Assembly (NCBI RefSeq): GCF_019565505.1
Contig: NZ_CP067378.1
Location: 372,001-436,000 of the forward strand
Direction: 5' to 3'
Length of the DNA: 64,000 nucleotides
Source of the DNA: Flavobacterium davisii
Lineage (GTDB): Bacteria; Bacteroidota; Bacteroidia; Flavobacteriales; Flavobacteriaceae
The translations under genes and the position numbers were made by a program. Below, one piece after another: positions 9,342-19,257 of the stretch. How positions within the stretch are numbered: the first letter of the stretch is position 1; each line of letters opens with the position of its first letter. Under the pieces are notes generated by a model. The model made no database searches, was not told the DNA's origin, and worked only from the letters and a program-made list of their open reading frames with translations.

Positions 9342-9530
9342 ATATTCCGCATTAAAACTTCATTGTGAAACAAAATTTCTCAATAAATTCAAATGCTCAT
9401 CAAAAATTACAAAAGAAGAAATAATAAACTATTTTGATCATTAAAATTTGAATACGTATTTTGAATTTAAAAAACAAAATGGAATAGATCAGAAGTTGCT
9501 AATTCACTTCAAATCCAACACCGAATTTGA
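9342..9530 (-). repeat. Decayed copy of the ~201-bp inverted-repeat element (family 1)
   Basis: Matches the family 1 consensus in reverse orientation: TTCCGCATTA near the start, TGAAACAAAATTT, GAAGAAATAATAAACTATTT in the centre, and GGAATAGATC near the end. Clearly diverged from the near-identical copies at 38482, 46900 and 63482. Confidence 0.7.
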
Positions 9531-9547
9531 AGTTAATAGAAAATTAA

Positions 9548-9580
9548 AACCCTATTTTGATTTTTACTCAAAATAGGGTT
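9548..9580 (-). terminator. Stem-loop terminator of the BNR-repeat gene
   Basis: Perfect 13-bp stem AACCCTATTTTGA / TCAAAATAGGGTT with a 7-nt loop, followed on the minus strand by a T-rich run. It is 150 bp past the stop of the gene at 9729-12275. Confidence 0.65.
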
Positions 9581-9728
9581 AAAAACTAAAAAAAACTTGA
9601 TATTACTTTTATTTATTTTCTTTTTAAATTATTTCAGGACAGTCTAAAAGTGTCTTTACTACACAAGTATAACGCATCTTACTCCTTTTTATTTTCAATT
9701 AAAAAGATTTTACGCTATATAATTCTAA

Positions 9729-12275
9729 TTATTTTATTAAAATCTTTTTTCTGATAGTGTATTGATCTGATTTTATGTCTAATAAATAAATTCCTTTCGG
9801 ATTATTTGAAATATTAATTTCGTCATTAGGAGATAACGATTGAAAACTTTTTTCAAAAATCATTTTTCCTGACACGTCATATATAGCCATTTTTAAAGGC
9901 TCTTCAATACTAACATTAATTTTAAAAACGCCATTAGATGGATTAGGAAAAACACCTCCTTTATATTCATTTAATACCTGCTCTTCTACAGCAAGTGTCC
10001 CGCTAGGTAAAGCAACTCTCCATATTCCTCTTCCGTAAGTTGAAGCCGTTAAGTTATTTTCAGAAGTATTAATTTTTAACTCTGTAACTTTTACTCTTGG
10101 CAAACCATTATTAAAAAGACTCCAAGAATTAGATTCTTCATCAAAATAATACACGCCTAAATTAGTTCCTACATAAACTGAATTTTTTTGATTTCCTTGC
10201 GCTGCAATACAATAAGTAGTTGAATAAGGCAAATTAAAACTTATATCATTCCATGTTTTTCCTGAATCAGCTGTTTTATAAATTTTTCCTGCATATAGTA
10301 TATAAAAAATAGCTGGATTTACAGGATTAAAACAAATAGCTGCTAAGTTCTTAACCAATCTTGAAGTAGAAGGAAGAGTAATTACTTTTGGAACTAAATT
10401 ACCTAAATTATCCCTTTCTTCTTCAGTATAAATTAATTCATCAAAATTAGCATTAGCCTTACTTTTTCTATAATATAACAATCTATTAGGATATAATGGA
10501 TTAACTTTCATATTCTTTATATTATATCCATTAGAATTATTCGTTATCGGTTTCCAAGTCCTATTAACCAACTCCTCTATCTCTTTCCAGCCTCCATAAA
10601 TATTTCCTCTATTTGAAATTTCTAAAGGAGTAACCCACTCTCCTTTTTCATAACTATGATTTGCAATAAAAGAACCATCATATTTTGAATTAAAATTATA
10701 TTCATATAAATTTCCGCCATACTGTGTAAAACCGTATGCTAAATGAGGTTTTACTGGATTTATTGCGGTATCCATACCATCTCCTCCATAAAAATTAGAC
10801 CAAACATCATTATCTGATACATATCCCCCATTGTCCTGTAATCCTCCTACCAATCTAGAATTAGTTAATGGTGAAGTATCCATTTTATAAAACTGGCTTA
10901 TTTGCAAACCCGATGTTCTATTTACAAAAGTATTACCCGCATCTTTAGAAATATAAATACCTCCATCTGAAGATACATATACATCAGAACCTACTGTTCT
11001 TATATTATGTATATCTGCATGCGTATATCGTGGATCAGAAATATTACTCCAATGATTCAATTTGGTAAACGTTATCCCTCCATCTTTTGAACCCCACATA
11101 TTAAGACATCCTGTATAAATCAAATCTTTATTAGTTTGCGATACAGCCAATGCCAAATCATAATAACTTTGGTAGCTTTCTAAAATATCAGTCCTATCAT
11201 TTTTAAGTGTAAAATTTTCTCCCGCATCAACCGATAAATAAACCCCTTTAAAGCCATTTAAATCTCCAGATGTATTAGCACCTAATAAGTACAAATAATT
11301 AGGATCTGCCTTTGTAGTAGCCATAAGCATCTTTTTTACTCGCACAAAAGATTTCTTCATTTCCCAATTTACCCCATTATCAACACTTTTATAAATAAAA
11401 GTATCTCCTCCTGTTGAATTAGAAGCATACACTATATTTGAATTAGTAGGATGAAACGCCAACTGATAGATAACGTCACTATCTGAAGTTAGTTCAAAAG
11501 AAAGTCCTCCATCCTCTGAACGATATACACCTGAATTAGTTCCTACAATTACAACATTACTATTATTAGGATCTATCAATATTGTTCTACCATAATTCAC
11601 ATCTGTTAGCCCCATTTTTATCCAAGTATCCCCTCCATCATTAGATTTGTAAAGACCATCAAAAACGGTATCTGCTCCGTCTGCATCTCCAGTTATTGCA
11701 TATATTACATTCGTATTATTAGGATCTATTGCTAAACCTGAAATACCTATAGAATCTATAAAATCAGTTTTAGGCGACCAATTTAATCCTCCATCTGTAG
11801 ATTTCCAAACACCTCCTGCAGCTGCACCTATATAAATTATATCTTCATTATTAGGATCTGTAACAGAACAATTCACCCTACCTTGACCTGTACTCCAAGA
11901 TCCCTTATTAGTATATGTAAAAGGCCCTGCTGGTGCCCATAAATTGTTTAATGATTTTCTGTAAATTTTGTCATTAAAAGAAGGACTTTCTTTAAATTCA
12001 GTCTTCATTTTATCAATTGCAATCGAATTAGGCAAATAACCGTTTTCGTCTACCTCAAAGCTTGCCATATACTTCCATCTTTGATACACTTTCCAACCAC
12101 TACCCTTAGCATCAATAATGCGATTTTTAAAAGATTCTTCAACTCTTTTATTAATCTCATCAAATTTAATAGTCTTATCTTCAATTGACTTATACATCTT
12201 TTGATCAAAGACAAACGATTGTGAATAGAAGTTAAAATTAAAAAACAGCAAAGCCGCTATTAAATAAGTTTTCAT
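9729..12275 (-). CDS. Secreted BNR/sortilin-like repeat protein with T9SS type A sorting domain
   Basis: 848-aa exported protein. A signal peptide (MKTYLIAALLFFNFNFYSQS) is followed by a proregion of about 110 residues, then many beta-propeller repeats with the VPS10/BNR signature, e.g. GGVWKSTDGGLNW, GLYKSNDGGDTW, GVYRSEDGGLSF, FIYKSVDNGVNW, GIYISKDAGNTF and KIYKTADSGKTW. The last 80 residues form a Por-secretion C-terminal domain (FPNPSNGVFKI, IYDVSGK, PKGIYLLDI), so export by the type IX system to the cell surface or medium is expected. Similar propellers occur in GH74 glycosidases and sortilin-like proteins; I see no convincing catalytic pair, so the enzymatic role is undetermined. Confidence 0.9.
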   Translation of the reverse strand: MKTYLIAALLFFNFNFYSQSFVFDQKMYKSIEDKTIKFDEINKRVEESFKNRIIDAKGSGWKVYQRWKYMASFEVDENGYLPNSIAIDKMKTEFKESPSFNDKIYRKSLNNLWAPAGPFTYTNKGSWSTGQGRVNCSVTDPNNEDIIYIGAAAGGVWKSTDGGLNWSPKTDFIDSIGISGLAIDPNNTNVIYAITGDADGADTVFDGLYKSNDGGDTWIKMGLTDVNYGRTILIDPNNSNVVIVGTNSGVYRSEDGGLSFELTSDSDVIYQLAFHPTNSNIVYASNSTGGDTFIYKSVDNGVNWEMKKSFVRVKKMLMATTKADPNYLYLLGANTSGDLNGFKGVYLSVDAGENFTLKNDRTDILESYQSYYDLALAVSQTNKDLIYTGCLNMWGSKDGGITFTKLNHWSNISDPRYTHADIHNIRTVGSDVYVSSDGGIYISKDAGNTFVNRTSGLQISQFYKMDTSPLTNSRLVGGLQDNGGYVSDNDVWSNFYGGDGMDTAINPVKPHLAYGFTQYGGNLYEYNFNSKYDGSFIANHSYEKGEWVTPLEISNRGNIYGGWKEIEELVNRTWKPITNNSNGYNIKNMKVNPLYPNRLLYYRKSKANANFDELIYTEEERDNLGNLVPKVITLPSTSRLVKNLAAICFNPVNPAIFYILYAGKIYKTADSGKTWNDISFNLPYSTTYCIAAQGNQKNSVYVGTNLGVYYFDEESNSWSLFNNGLPRVKVTELKINTSENNLTASTYGRGIWRVALPSGTLAVEEQVLNEYKGGVFPNPSNGVFKINVSIEEPLKMAIYDVSGKMIFEKSFQSLSPNDEINISNNPKGIYLLDIKSDQYTIRKKILIK

Positions 12276-12405
12276 AATATTGTTTGTTATTTTAATACAA
12301 AATAACCCGAAAACATAACAAAAGAACTAAAAAAAACGACGAAATACACATAAATCCCTTAAAGTGTTTTGAAAAATCTTATTTCTTTTTTCAAAAAGTA
12401 AATAT

Positions 12406-12413
12406 TACATTTG
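12406..12413 (+). promoter_or_regulatory. Candidate -7 box of purL
   Basis: TACATTTG matches TAnnTTTG, 28 bp before the purL ATG. No well-spaced -33 TTG was found, so support is limited. Confidence 0.4.
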
Positions 12414-12441
12414 TCCCAACAAACACAACAACACAATAAAA

Positions 12442-15400
12442 ATGATTCATTTTTTTGGTAACGCAACCAACACTGTTTTTGCCGTACAAACGCAAAACGA
12501 ATTATCGACTGAAGATATCAACAAATTAAACTGGCTTTTTGGCAACGCCCATAAAATAGAAAAATCCGTATTGGCGGATTTTTTTGTTGGTCCTCGTGCC
12601 GCTATGGTAACGCCTTGGAGTACGAATGCCGTTGAAATCACTCAAAATATGGGTATTCAAGGGATTATCCGTATTGAAGAGTTTCAAAAAGTAACAGAAG
12701 ATTTTATTGATTTTGACCCGATGTTAGCTCAAAAATACTCGGAATTAAATCAAGAAATTTATACTATCAATATTCAGCCAGAACCCATTCTTGAAATTGA
12801 AGATATTGAAGCTTACAACCAACAAGAAGGTTTAGCATTAAGCACCGAAGAAGTTGCTTATTTACATAATCTTTCAACTAAAATTGGAAGAAAATTAACT
12901 GATTCTGAAATTTTTGCTTTCTCACAAGCCAATTCAGAACACTGTCGTCACAAAATTTTCAATGGAACTTTTGTTATTGATGGTGAAGAACAACCTACTT
13001 CTTTATTCAAATTAATTAAAAAAACATCGGAAACACATCCTAACGAGATTGTTTCAGCCTATAAAGATAACGTAGCTTTTGTAAAAGGACCAAAAGCGGT
13101 TCAGTTTGCCCCAAAAAGTGCTGACAAACCTGATTTTTACCAAGAAAAAGAATTCGAATCGGTTTTATCCTTAAAAGCAGAAACGCACAATTTCCCTACT
13201 ACAGTAGAGCCTTTCAACGGTGCTGCTACGGGTTCAGGAGGTGAAATTCGTGACCGTTTAGCAGGTGGTCAAGGTTCTTTGCCGTTAGCTGGTACAGCGG
13301 TGTATATGACTTCTTACTCGCGTTTAGAAGAAACGCGTCCGTGGGAAAATGCTATGGATGAAAGAGCTTGGTTATACCAAACTCCAATGGATATTTTAAT
13401 CAAAGCTTCCAATGGAGCTTCTGATTTTGGAAATAAATTTGGTCAACCGTTAATTACAGGTTCAATTTTAACTTTCGAGCACGAAGAAGAAGCGCGCAAA
13501 TTAGGATTCGACAAAGTAATTATGCAAGCGGGCGGTATTGGTTACGGAAAATTAGAACAAGCTAAAAAACACGAACCTAAAGCAGGCGACAAAATCGTTA
13601 TTTTAGGTGGTGAAAACTATAGAATTGGTATGGGTGGTGCTGCGGTATCTTCGGCAGATACAGGTGCTTTTGGTTCGGGTATCGAATTAAATGCCATCCA
13701 ACGTTCTAACCCAGAAATGCAAAAACGTGCAGCAAATGCCATTCGTGGTTTAGTAGAAAGTGATAATAACCCTATCGTTTCAATCCACGACCACGGTGCT
13801 GGTGGACACTTAAACTGTTTATCAGAATTAGTAGAAGCTACGGGTGGTTTAATCGATTTAGACAAATTACCAGTGGGTGACCCTACGCTTTCGGCTAAAG
13901 AAATCATCGGTAACGAATCGCAAGAAAGAATGGGATTAGTGATTGGTGAAAAAGATATCGAAACCTTAAATCGCATTGCTGAGAGAGAACGTTCTCCTAT
14001 GTACACTGTAGGTGATGTAACTAATGACCATAGATTTACTTTTGAATCGAAAACTACAGGTGCAAAACCAATGGATTATGCTTTAGAAGATTTCTTTGGT
14101 AGTTCGCCTAAAACCATAATGACGGATAAAAAGGTTAATCGTAATTATGCTAATCCAGAGTATAACGTTACCGAAATACCAAACTACTTAAACCAACTAT
14201 TACAATTAGAAGCGGTGGCTTGTAAAGACTGGTTAACCAACAAAGTTGACCGTTGTGTAGGTGGACGTGTAGCAAAACAACAATGTGCTGGTCCGTTACA
14301 ATTACCATTGAATAATGTAGGTGTAATGGCATTAGATTATAAAGGCAAAGAAGGTATTGCAACTTCTATTGGACACGCTCCAGTAGCCGCAATTGTTGAC
14401 CCAGTAGCAGGTTCTAAAAATGCAATTGGTGAAGCGTTATCCAACTTAGTTTGGGCTCCTTTAAAAGATGGATTACAATCGGTTTCTTTATCAGCAAACT
14501 GGATGTGGCCTTGTAAAAATGAAGGTGAAGATGCTCGTTTGTACGAAGCAGTAAAAGGTTGTTCGGATTTTGCTATCGAATTAGGCATCAATATCCCAAC
14601 AGGTAAAGATTCGCTTTCAATGAAACAAAAATACCCTAATGATGAAGTAATAGCACCTGGTACGGTTATTATTTCAGCTATGGGAAGTTGTTCAAACATC
14701 ACTAAAGTAGTTGAACCTGTACTTAAGAAAGACGGTGGTAACATCTACTATATCAACCTTTCACAAGATACTTTCAAATTAGGAGGCTCTTCTTTTAATC
14801 AGATTTTGAATAAAATTGGTAATGAAGTTCCAACAATGAAAGATGCGGTTTACGTACGTAAAGCATTTAATGAAATTCAAAACCAAATTAAAGAAAGAAA
14901 TATCAGCGCAGGTCACGATGTAGGAAGTGGTGGTTTAATCACAACTTTATTAGAAATGTGTTTTGCTGATGTAAATATTGGTGCCAACATCGACTTGACT
15001 ATTCTTAATGAAGCGGATACTGTAAAAGCCTTATTCAACGAAAATATTGGGGTAGTATTCCAGTCTAATTTAGGAGACGAAGCTATTGATTTAGCTTTTG
15101 CGAAACGCAATGTGAAAGTATTTAAAATTGGTACAGTAACCGAAGGAAATACAATTTCAATAGCAAATTTCAATGACAAATTCAATTTTGATATTCCTCA
15201 GTTAAGAGACACTTGGTATAAAACATCATTCCTATTAGATTCAAAACAATCTAAAAATGGAATGGCACAAGAACGTTACAATAATTACAAAAATCAACCA
15301 TTACAGTTTGTATTCCCTAAAAACTTCAGCGGTACTATCGCCTCACCCTTTGGGGGAGGTCGGGAAGGGGCTCCTAAAGCGGCTATCATCCGTGAAAAAG

Positions 15401-16122
15401 GAAGTAACTCCGAGCGTGAAATGGCCAATGCGATGTACTTAGCTGGTTTTGATGTAAAAGACGTACATATGACCGACTTAATCTCAGGTCGTGAAACGCT
15501 TGAAGATATCCAATTCATTGGAGCTGTAGGTGGTTTCTCTAACTCAGACGTATTAGGTTCAGCAAAAGGTTGGGCAGGTGCTTTCTTATATAACGAAAAG
15601 GCAAATACTGCTTTACAAAACTTCTTTAAACGTGAAGACACGTTATCAGTAGGTATTTGTAATGGTTGTCAGTTGTTAATGGAATTGGAATTAATCAATC
15701 CAGAACACGAAGTACACGGAAAAATGCACCACAACACTTCTAACAAACACGAAAGTGGCTTTACTTCGGTGAAAATCCAAAAAAACAACTCGGTGATGTT
15801 GTCTTCATTAGAAGGATTGACTTTAGGCGTTTGGATTTCACACGGGGAAGGGAAATTCAAATTACCATACAGTGAGGATAAATACAACATTGTAGGTAAA
15901 TATGCTTACGAAGGTTATCCAGCCAACCCGAATGGTTCTGACTATAACACTGCAATGATGTGTGATACTACAGGCCGTCACTTGGTAATGATGCCACACA
16001 TTGAACGTTCTATCTTCCCTTGGAACTGGGCACATTACCCTGACCGCGGACAAAAAGACGAAGTTTCTCCTTGGTTAGAAGCTTTTGTGAATGCTAGAAA
16101 ATGGATTGAAAATCAGAAATAA
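12442..16122 (+). CDS. purL: Phosphoribosylformylglycinamidine synthase (FGAR amidotransferase)
   Basis: Large single-chain PurL, 1226 aa, converting FGAR plus glutamine and ATP to FGAM in purine synthesis. The N-terminal PurS-like domain is followed by a linker with FSQANSEHCRHKIFNG, two AIRS-like domains (SLKAETHNFPT, GAATGSGGEIRDR; later MPTGKDS-like NIPTGKDSLSMK) and a C-terminal glutamine amidotransferase domain with the nucleophile in VGICNGCQLLMEL and MMPHIERSIFPW. Codon usage is less AT-biased than its neighbours, as for a highly expressed gene. The linker before AAIIREKGSNSERE contains GTIASPFGGGREGAPK, encoded by a GC-rich palindrome (15340-15375) that looks like an in-frame repeat insertion. 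The gene ends in a stem-loop terminator. Confidence 0.98.
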   Translation: MIHFFGNATNTVFAVQTQNELSTEDINKLNWLFGNAHKIEKSVLADFFVGPRAAMVTPWSTNAVEITQNMGIQGIIRIEEFQKVTEDFIDFDPMLAQKYSELNQEIYTINIQPEPILEIEDIEAYNQQEGLALSTEEVAYLHNLSTKIGRKLTDSEIFAFSQANSEHCRHKIFNGTFVIDGEEQPTSLFKLIKKTSETHPNEIVSAYKDNVAFVKGPKAVQFAPKSADKPDFYQEKEFESVLSLKAETHNFPTTVEPFNGAATGSGGEIRDRLAGGQGSLPLAGTAVYMTSYSRLEETRPWENAMDERAWLYQTPMDILIKASNGASDFGNKFGQPLITGSILTFEHEEEARKLGFDKVIMQAGGIGYGKLEQAKKHEPKAGDKIVILGGENYRIGMGGAAVSSADTGAFGSGIELNAIQRSNPEMQKRAANAIRGLVESDNNPIVSIHDHGAGGHLNCLSELVEATGGLIDLDKLPVGDPTLSAKEIIGNESQERMGLVIGEKDIETLNRIAERERSPMYTVGDVTNDHRFTFESKTTGAKPMDYALEDFFGSSPKTIMTDKKVNRNYANPEYNVTEIPNYLNQLLQLEAVACKDWLTNKVDRCVGGRVAKQQCAGPLQLPLNNVGVMALDYKGKEGIATSIGHAPVAAIVDPVAGSKNAIGEALSNLVWAPLKDGLQSVSLSANWMWPCKNEGEDARLYEAVKGCSDFAIELGINIPTGKDSLSMKQKYPNDEVIAPGTVIISAMGSCSNITKVVEPVLKKDGGNIYYINLSQDTFKLGGSSFNQILNKIGNEVPTMKDAVYVRKAFNEIQNQIKERNISAGHDVGSGGLITTLLEMCFADVNIGANIDLTILNEADTVKALFNENIGVVFQSNLGDEAIDLAFAKRNVKVFKIGTVTEGNTISIANFNDKFNFDIPQLRDTWYKTSFLLDSKQSKNGMAQERYNNYKNQPLQFVFPKNFSGTIASPFGGGREGAPKAAIIREKGSNSEREMANAMYLAGFDVKDVHMTDLISGRETLEDIQFIGAVGGFSNSDVLGSAKGWAGAFLYNEKANTALQNFFKREDTLSVGICNGCQLLMELELINPEHEVHGKMHHNTSNKHESGFTSVKIQKNNSVMLSSLEGLTLGVWISHGEGKFKLPYSEDKYNIVGKYAYEGYPANPNGSDYNTAMMCDTTGRHLVMMPHIERSIFPWNWAHYPDRGQKDEVSPWLEAFVNARKWIENQK
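15340..15375. repeat. GC-rich palindromic segment inside the purL linker
   Basis: Unusually G/C-rich segment (CCCTTTGGGGGAGG core with a CCC-TTT-GGG palindrome) in an AT-rich gene. It encodes ASPFGGGREGAP in the linker between the synthetase and amidotransferase domains. It resembles repetitive palindromes that insert in frame in interdomain linkers; only one copy is present in this window. Confidence 0.4.
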
Positions 16123-16182
16123 AAGGAAAGCGGTTGTAAGACCGCTTTTTTTGTGGGATATTTTTTATATTTGTGAATAATA
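16121..16182. repeat. Direct repeat flanking the orphan small gene, left copy (terminator plus -7 box)
   Basis: Contains the purL terminator stem AAGCGGTTGTAAGACCGCTT with a T-run, then TATATTTG (16166-16173), a -7 box match. A copy with roughly 85 percent identity lies at 16371-16432 on the other side of the small gene. Confidence 0.75.
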
Positions 16183-16221
16183 TTATTGACATTAAAAAGT
16201 TCAACGAAATTAAAAATATTT

Positions 16222-16368
16222 ATGACCAAAGAAGCTAAAATTGAACGTCGTAACAATATTATAAAAGGATTAGCAATTGCTTATCAAAAAATGTTGGAGT
16301 TTAAAAAAGAACGAAACAGCGAACTTGTTATTCTAAAAGAAGATAAGATTGTAAAGATTAAATTATAA
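16222..16368 (+). CDS. Orphan 48-aa homologue of the zeta-toxin partner protein
   Basis: Encodes a basic protein starting MTKEAKIERRNNIIKGLAIA and ending DKIVKIKL. It is nearly identical to the small protein that overlaps the zeta-toxin gene at 24079-24224. The 25-30 bases before its ATG also match the 3' end of that toxin gene (TTCAACGAAATTAAAAATAT), but the rest of the toxin is absent, so this is a solitary copy. It is flanked by direct repeats carrying a terminator and a -7 box. I start at 16222 because the longer frame from 16186 only adds toxin-derived sequence read in another frame. An antitoxin role is inferred from the paired locus and is not visible in the sequence. Confidence 0.75.
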   Translation: MTKEAKIERRNNIIKGLAIAYQKMLEFKKERNSELVILKEDKIVKIKL

Positions 16369-16370
16369 AA

Positions 16371-16432
16371 AAAATGAAAGCGGTTGTAAGATCGCTTTTT
16401 TGTGGGGATTTTTTTATATTTGAAAAGTAATA
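16371..16432. repeat. Direct repeat flanking the orphan small gene, right copy (terminator plus -7 box)
   Basis: Second copy of the 16121-16182 repeat: stem AAGCGGTTGTAAGATCGCTT, T-run, then TATATTTG at 16415-16422. It can terminate the orphan gene and start transcription of the DUF262 gene, whose ATG is 25 bp after the box. Confidence 0.75.
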
Positions 16433-16446
16433 CAAACTAAAAATTA

Positions 16447-18294
16447 ATGTCTAAAAATTTTACTGAAACAGAAACTTGGACTATTGAAGACTTAATTCTT
16501 TCCCTAACAGATGAAAGTCACAAAAAAATAAAATTGAAATTCCTAAATTTCAAAGGACACTAGTATGGAATAAAGAACAAAAAAAAAAGTTTTATTGATT
16601 CAATAAAAAATGGATTTCCAGTTGGATCTTTTTTATTATTTAAATCATCAACTAACAAAAATGCTATTACATATTTTAGTTTAATTGATGGACTTCAACG
16701 ATCTTCAACTTTAAATCAATATTATAAAAGACCTACACAATTTTTCGATAAAACAAATATTAATTTTGAATCCTTCAAACCAATTATTGATTTTATAATT
16801 TCTAAAAACCAAAATGTTTCTGAAGATGAAATCATTAACTCAGTTGTTGATTGGATTGTAAATTTAGAAGGATTTATTGAAAGTAAGGGTTTTTCTTCAT
16901 TTGTAATTAGTTCATTTATAGATGAAAAATTTGATTTATTGCTTAAAAAAAATGAATTAAATTCTTTATTTAATCTATTTGTACCTGTTCTTGAGGAGAT
17001 TAAAAATGAAGCTGATATATCAAAATTTAATATTCCAATCCTTGTTTATACTGGTGACCAAAATAATTTACCGACAATATTTGAAAGACTTAATTCAAAA
17101 GGCACTCAACTGAGTAAGTATCAGATTTATGCTGCGACTTGGTCTTCGTATTCAACTATTTCAATACTTAATAGAGAAATTACTGAAAATATTAAGAAAA
17201 AGTATGATCGCCTACTCGAAGAAGGTTATGAAGTAGAGAATTATGATGGAAGTCCTAGGTCTTTTTATTCATCTCAATTTTCATATTTTGAATATTTGTT
17301 TGGTTTAGGAAAACACCTATGTCAGAAATATGAATATTTATTCAAAGATTCTTCTAAAGTTGAACAAGAAGATTCAATTGGATTTAATTTAGTTAATATT
17401 TGTTTAGGATTAGCCTTCAATGAAATGGATAAATTACCTGAACACCTTTCTAAATATTCTCTTTCAGATTTTGAATCTAAATTATTAGATTCTGTTGATA
17501 TAACTTACAATCTACTAAAAGGATTTATTTCTTTAAAAATGAATAAACAAAAGAGAATACCTATAAATCATACTGAATTCCAAATCATATCAATTATTGG
17601 TAAAATCTTTCATTCTAAATATGATACAAATCTATCCATTAAATCTGAATGGAATGAAAAACACATCAATTTAAAAAATAATATCCCTTATCATTATTTA
17701 TACGATATCATAAGAGAACATTGGAAAGGTTCTGGTGACAGTAAGGCATACTCTATAATTTTTTCAACAAGATATGAAACACAAATCCCTAAAAATACTT
17801 GGAAAAATGTTTTTGAAGAATGGTTGGTTAATGAGTTAGATAAGAAAGAAAAACAAAGAGTTGGAGTAAATGATAAAGCAATCCTTTTTTTAAAATATTT
17901 ATATACACATTCTTTAAGTGCATATGAAGAAATCTCTGACAAGCAATTTGATATCGAACATCTAATACCAGTTGATAGACTTAAAAACTATGCAACAAAA
18001 AATAATGGTTTACCAATCAGCGCCTTACCTAACTTATGTTTACTTGAAACTAAATTAAATAGAGAAAAAGGTAATGATACATTTTATGAACATTTCGACA
18101 ATTTGGTTTCGCTAGGTGAATTTACAATCGAGCAAGCTCAAAAAGAAATTCAGAATATTGAGAAATACACTTATACTTCAAAAAACGATTTGTCTTTTGT
18201 CAATAATATAAATCAATCAAATTATATATCATTTTTAAAAAACAGACATAATAAAATAGTTGATTTATTCTTTGAAGCTAATAATATAGTCTAA
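16447..18294 (+). CDS. DUF262 and DUF1524 domain protein (GmrSD-like), two compensating indels
   Basis: Two-domain protein of about 615 aa related to GmrS/GmrD type IV restriction proteins. The N-terminal DUF262 part has KIEIPKFQRTLVWNKEQ (visible after frame correction) and FSLIDGLQRSSTLNQYY, a variant of the usual DGQQR nucleotide-binding motif with Leu in place of the first Gln. The middle is helical. The C-terminal DUF1524 part has the HNH-type motif FDIEHLIPVDRLKN followed by LPNLCLLETKLNREKGN. The frame is lost at about 16529 (one A short) and regained at about 16588 (one A extra), both A-runs, so the gene is probably intact. Likely role is restriction of foreign, possibly modified DNA; the substrate is unknown. 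Confidence 0.85.
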
Positions 18295-18490
18295 ATGTTA
18301 TATTCTGCAATGCAAAACAATGCATCTTCAAAACCACATTCACTTCCGTGTATCCGCATTACATAGCTAAAGCGGAGAAAAAGGTCGTACAAAAATGGAA
18401 GTCGATACGATTATATGTTGGTTAACGGGTTATAATTAAATACAATTAGAGGAAATTATTGCTCAAAGAATTCATTTTGACTTAGATTAT
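18295..18490. other. Intergenic region before the palindromic array, no gene seen
   Basis: About 200 bp with no convincing reading frame. Contains GCATTACATAGCTAAAGCGG-like text of higher G+C than its surroundings, perhaps a remnant of older mobile DNA. Confidence 0.4.
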
Positions 18491-18885
18491 GTGACTCCTC
18501 CTTCCGTCGGAGTGACAAACTGGACGATGATTTTAGGAATGAATTACTCGTAATCTTGTCATCCTATGTTTGTCTAGATAAGTTTCTTTGAATATTTATA
18601 AATTTATTTCAACAGAAGAAAGAGAAAGACAAAAGCTAAATTTTGTCATCCCGACGCAAGGAGGGATCTCATAAAGTAAGCAATACATAGCTTATAAAAT
18701 TTAATCTAGATTATGCAACTCCTCCTTTCGTCGGAGTCACAAACAGAACGTTGATTTTATTTAAAAAAGATGTATTCGTAATCTTTTAATCCCGACCCTA
18801 GGAGGGATCTCATAAAGTGGGTAACACATAGCTTATAAAATTTAATCTAGATTATGCAACTCCTCCTTTCGTCGGAGTGACAAAC
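18491..18885. repeat. Tandem palindromic array, upstream of the GIY-YIG gene
   Basis: Alternating arms. Arm A (GACTCCTCCTTTCGTCGGAG plus TGACAAAC) occurs at 18491-18520, 18710-18744 and 18850-18885. Arm B, its approximate reverse complement (TTTTGTCATCCCGACGCAAG plus GAGGGATCTCATAAAG), occurs at 18641-18675, 18786-18816 and, degenerate, near 18555. B and the following A can fold into a hairpin with arms of about 35 nt. Spacers between arms are also conserved (CATAGCTTATAAAATTTAAT between B and A; ACGATGATTT after A), giving a unit of about 141 bp. The array continues after the GIY-YIG gene. Confidence 0.85.
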
Positions 18886-18910
18886 TCAATAACAAAAAAT
18901 AACTTATATT

Positions 18911-19234
18911 ATGGATCCATTCAATCCTCAAAAAGGTTTTCATACATATTATGTTTATATCATCACAAACGATTTTCGTTCGACTTTTTACATTGGAATG
19001 ACAAACAATCTTAAACTCAGATTAGAACAACATAGATTAAATATAGAAATCGGTAATAAAACATTTGCAGGAAAATACAACTTAAAGCATTTGGTTTATT
19101 ACCAAACATTTACTTGGGTACAAGAAGTAATAAATCGTGAAAAAGAATTAAAAAGTTGGAGACGAGAGAAGAAATTAGAATTAATTAAAGAATTCAATCC
19201 TAACTTTGAATTTTTGAATCATTTTTTTGAATAA
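18911..19234 (+). CDS. GIY-YIG nuclease family protein
   Basis: 107-aa single-domain GIY-YIG endonuclease, UvrC-N-like, of the YhbQ/URI type. The signature is spread as YYVYIITND then FYIGMTNNLKLRLEQHR, with the catalytic Arg in LRLEQHR and the conserved Glu in VINREKELKSWRREKK. No extra DNA-binding domain is attached. The gene is inserted between two A arms of the palindromic array (last arm ends 18885, next starts 19258), with no other gene in between. The tight enclosure suggests that the nuclease acts on, or moves with, these repeats; that function is inference. Confidence 0.9.
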   Translation: MDPFNPQKGFHTYYVYIITNDFRSTFYIGMTNNLKLRLEQHRLNIEIGNKTFAGKYNLKHLVYYQTFTWVQEVINREKELKSWRREKKLELIKEFNPNFEFLNHFFE

Positions 19235-19257
19235 CTGTATTAAATATTAAATTCTTT

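Noticed and set aside
13617..15641. Several long reading frames opposite purL
   Set aside because: They are antisense shadows of the purL coding sequence with no family patterns.
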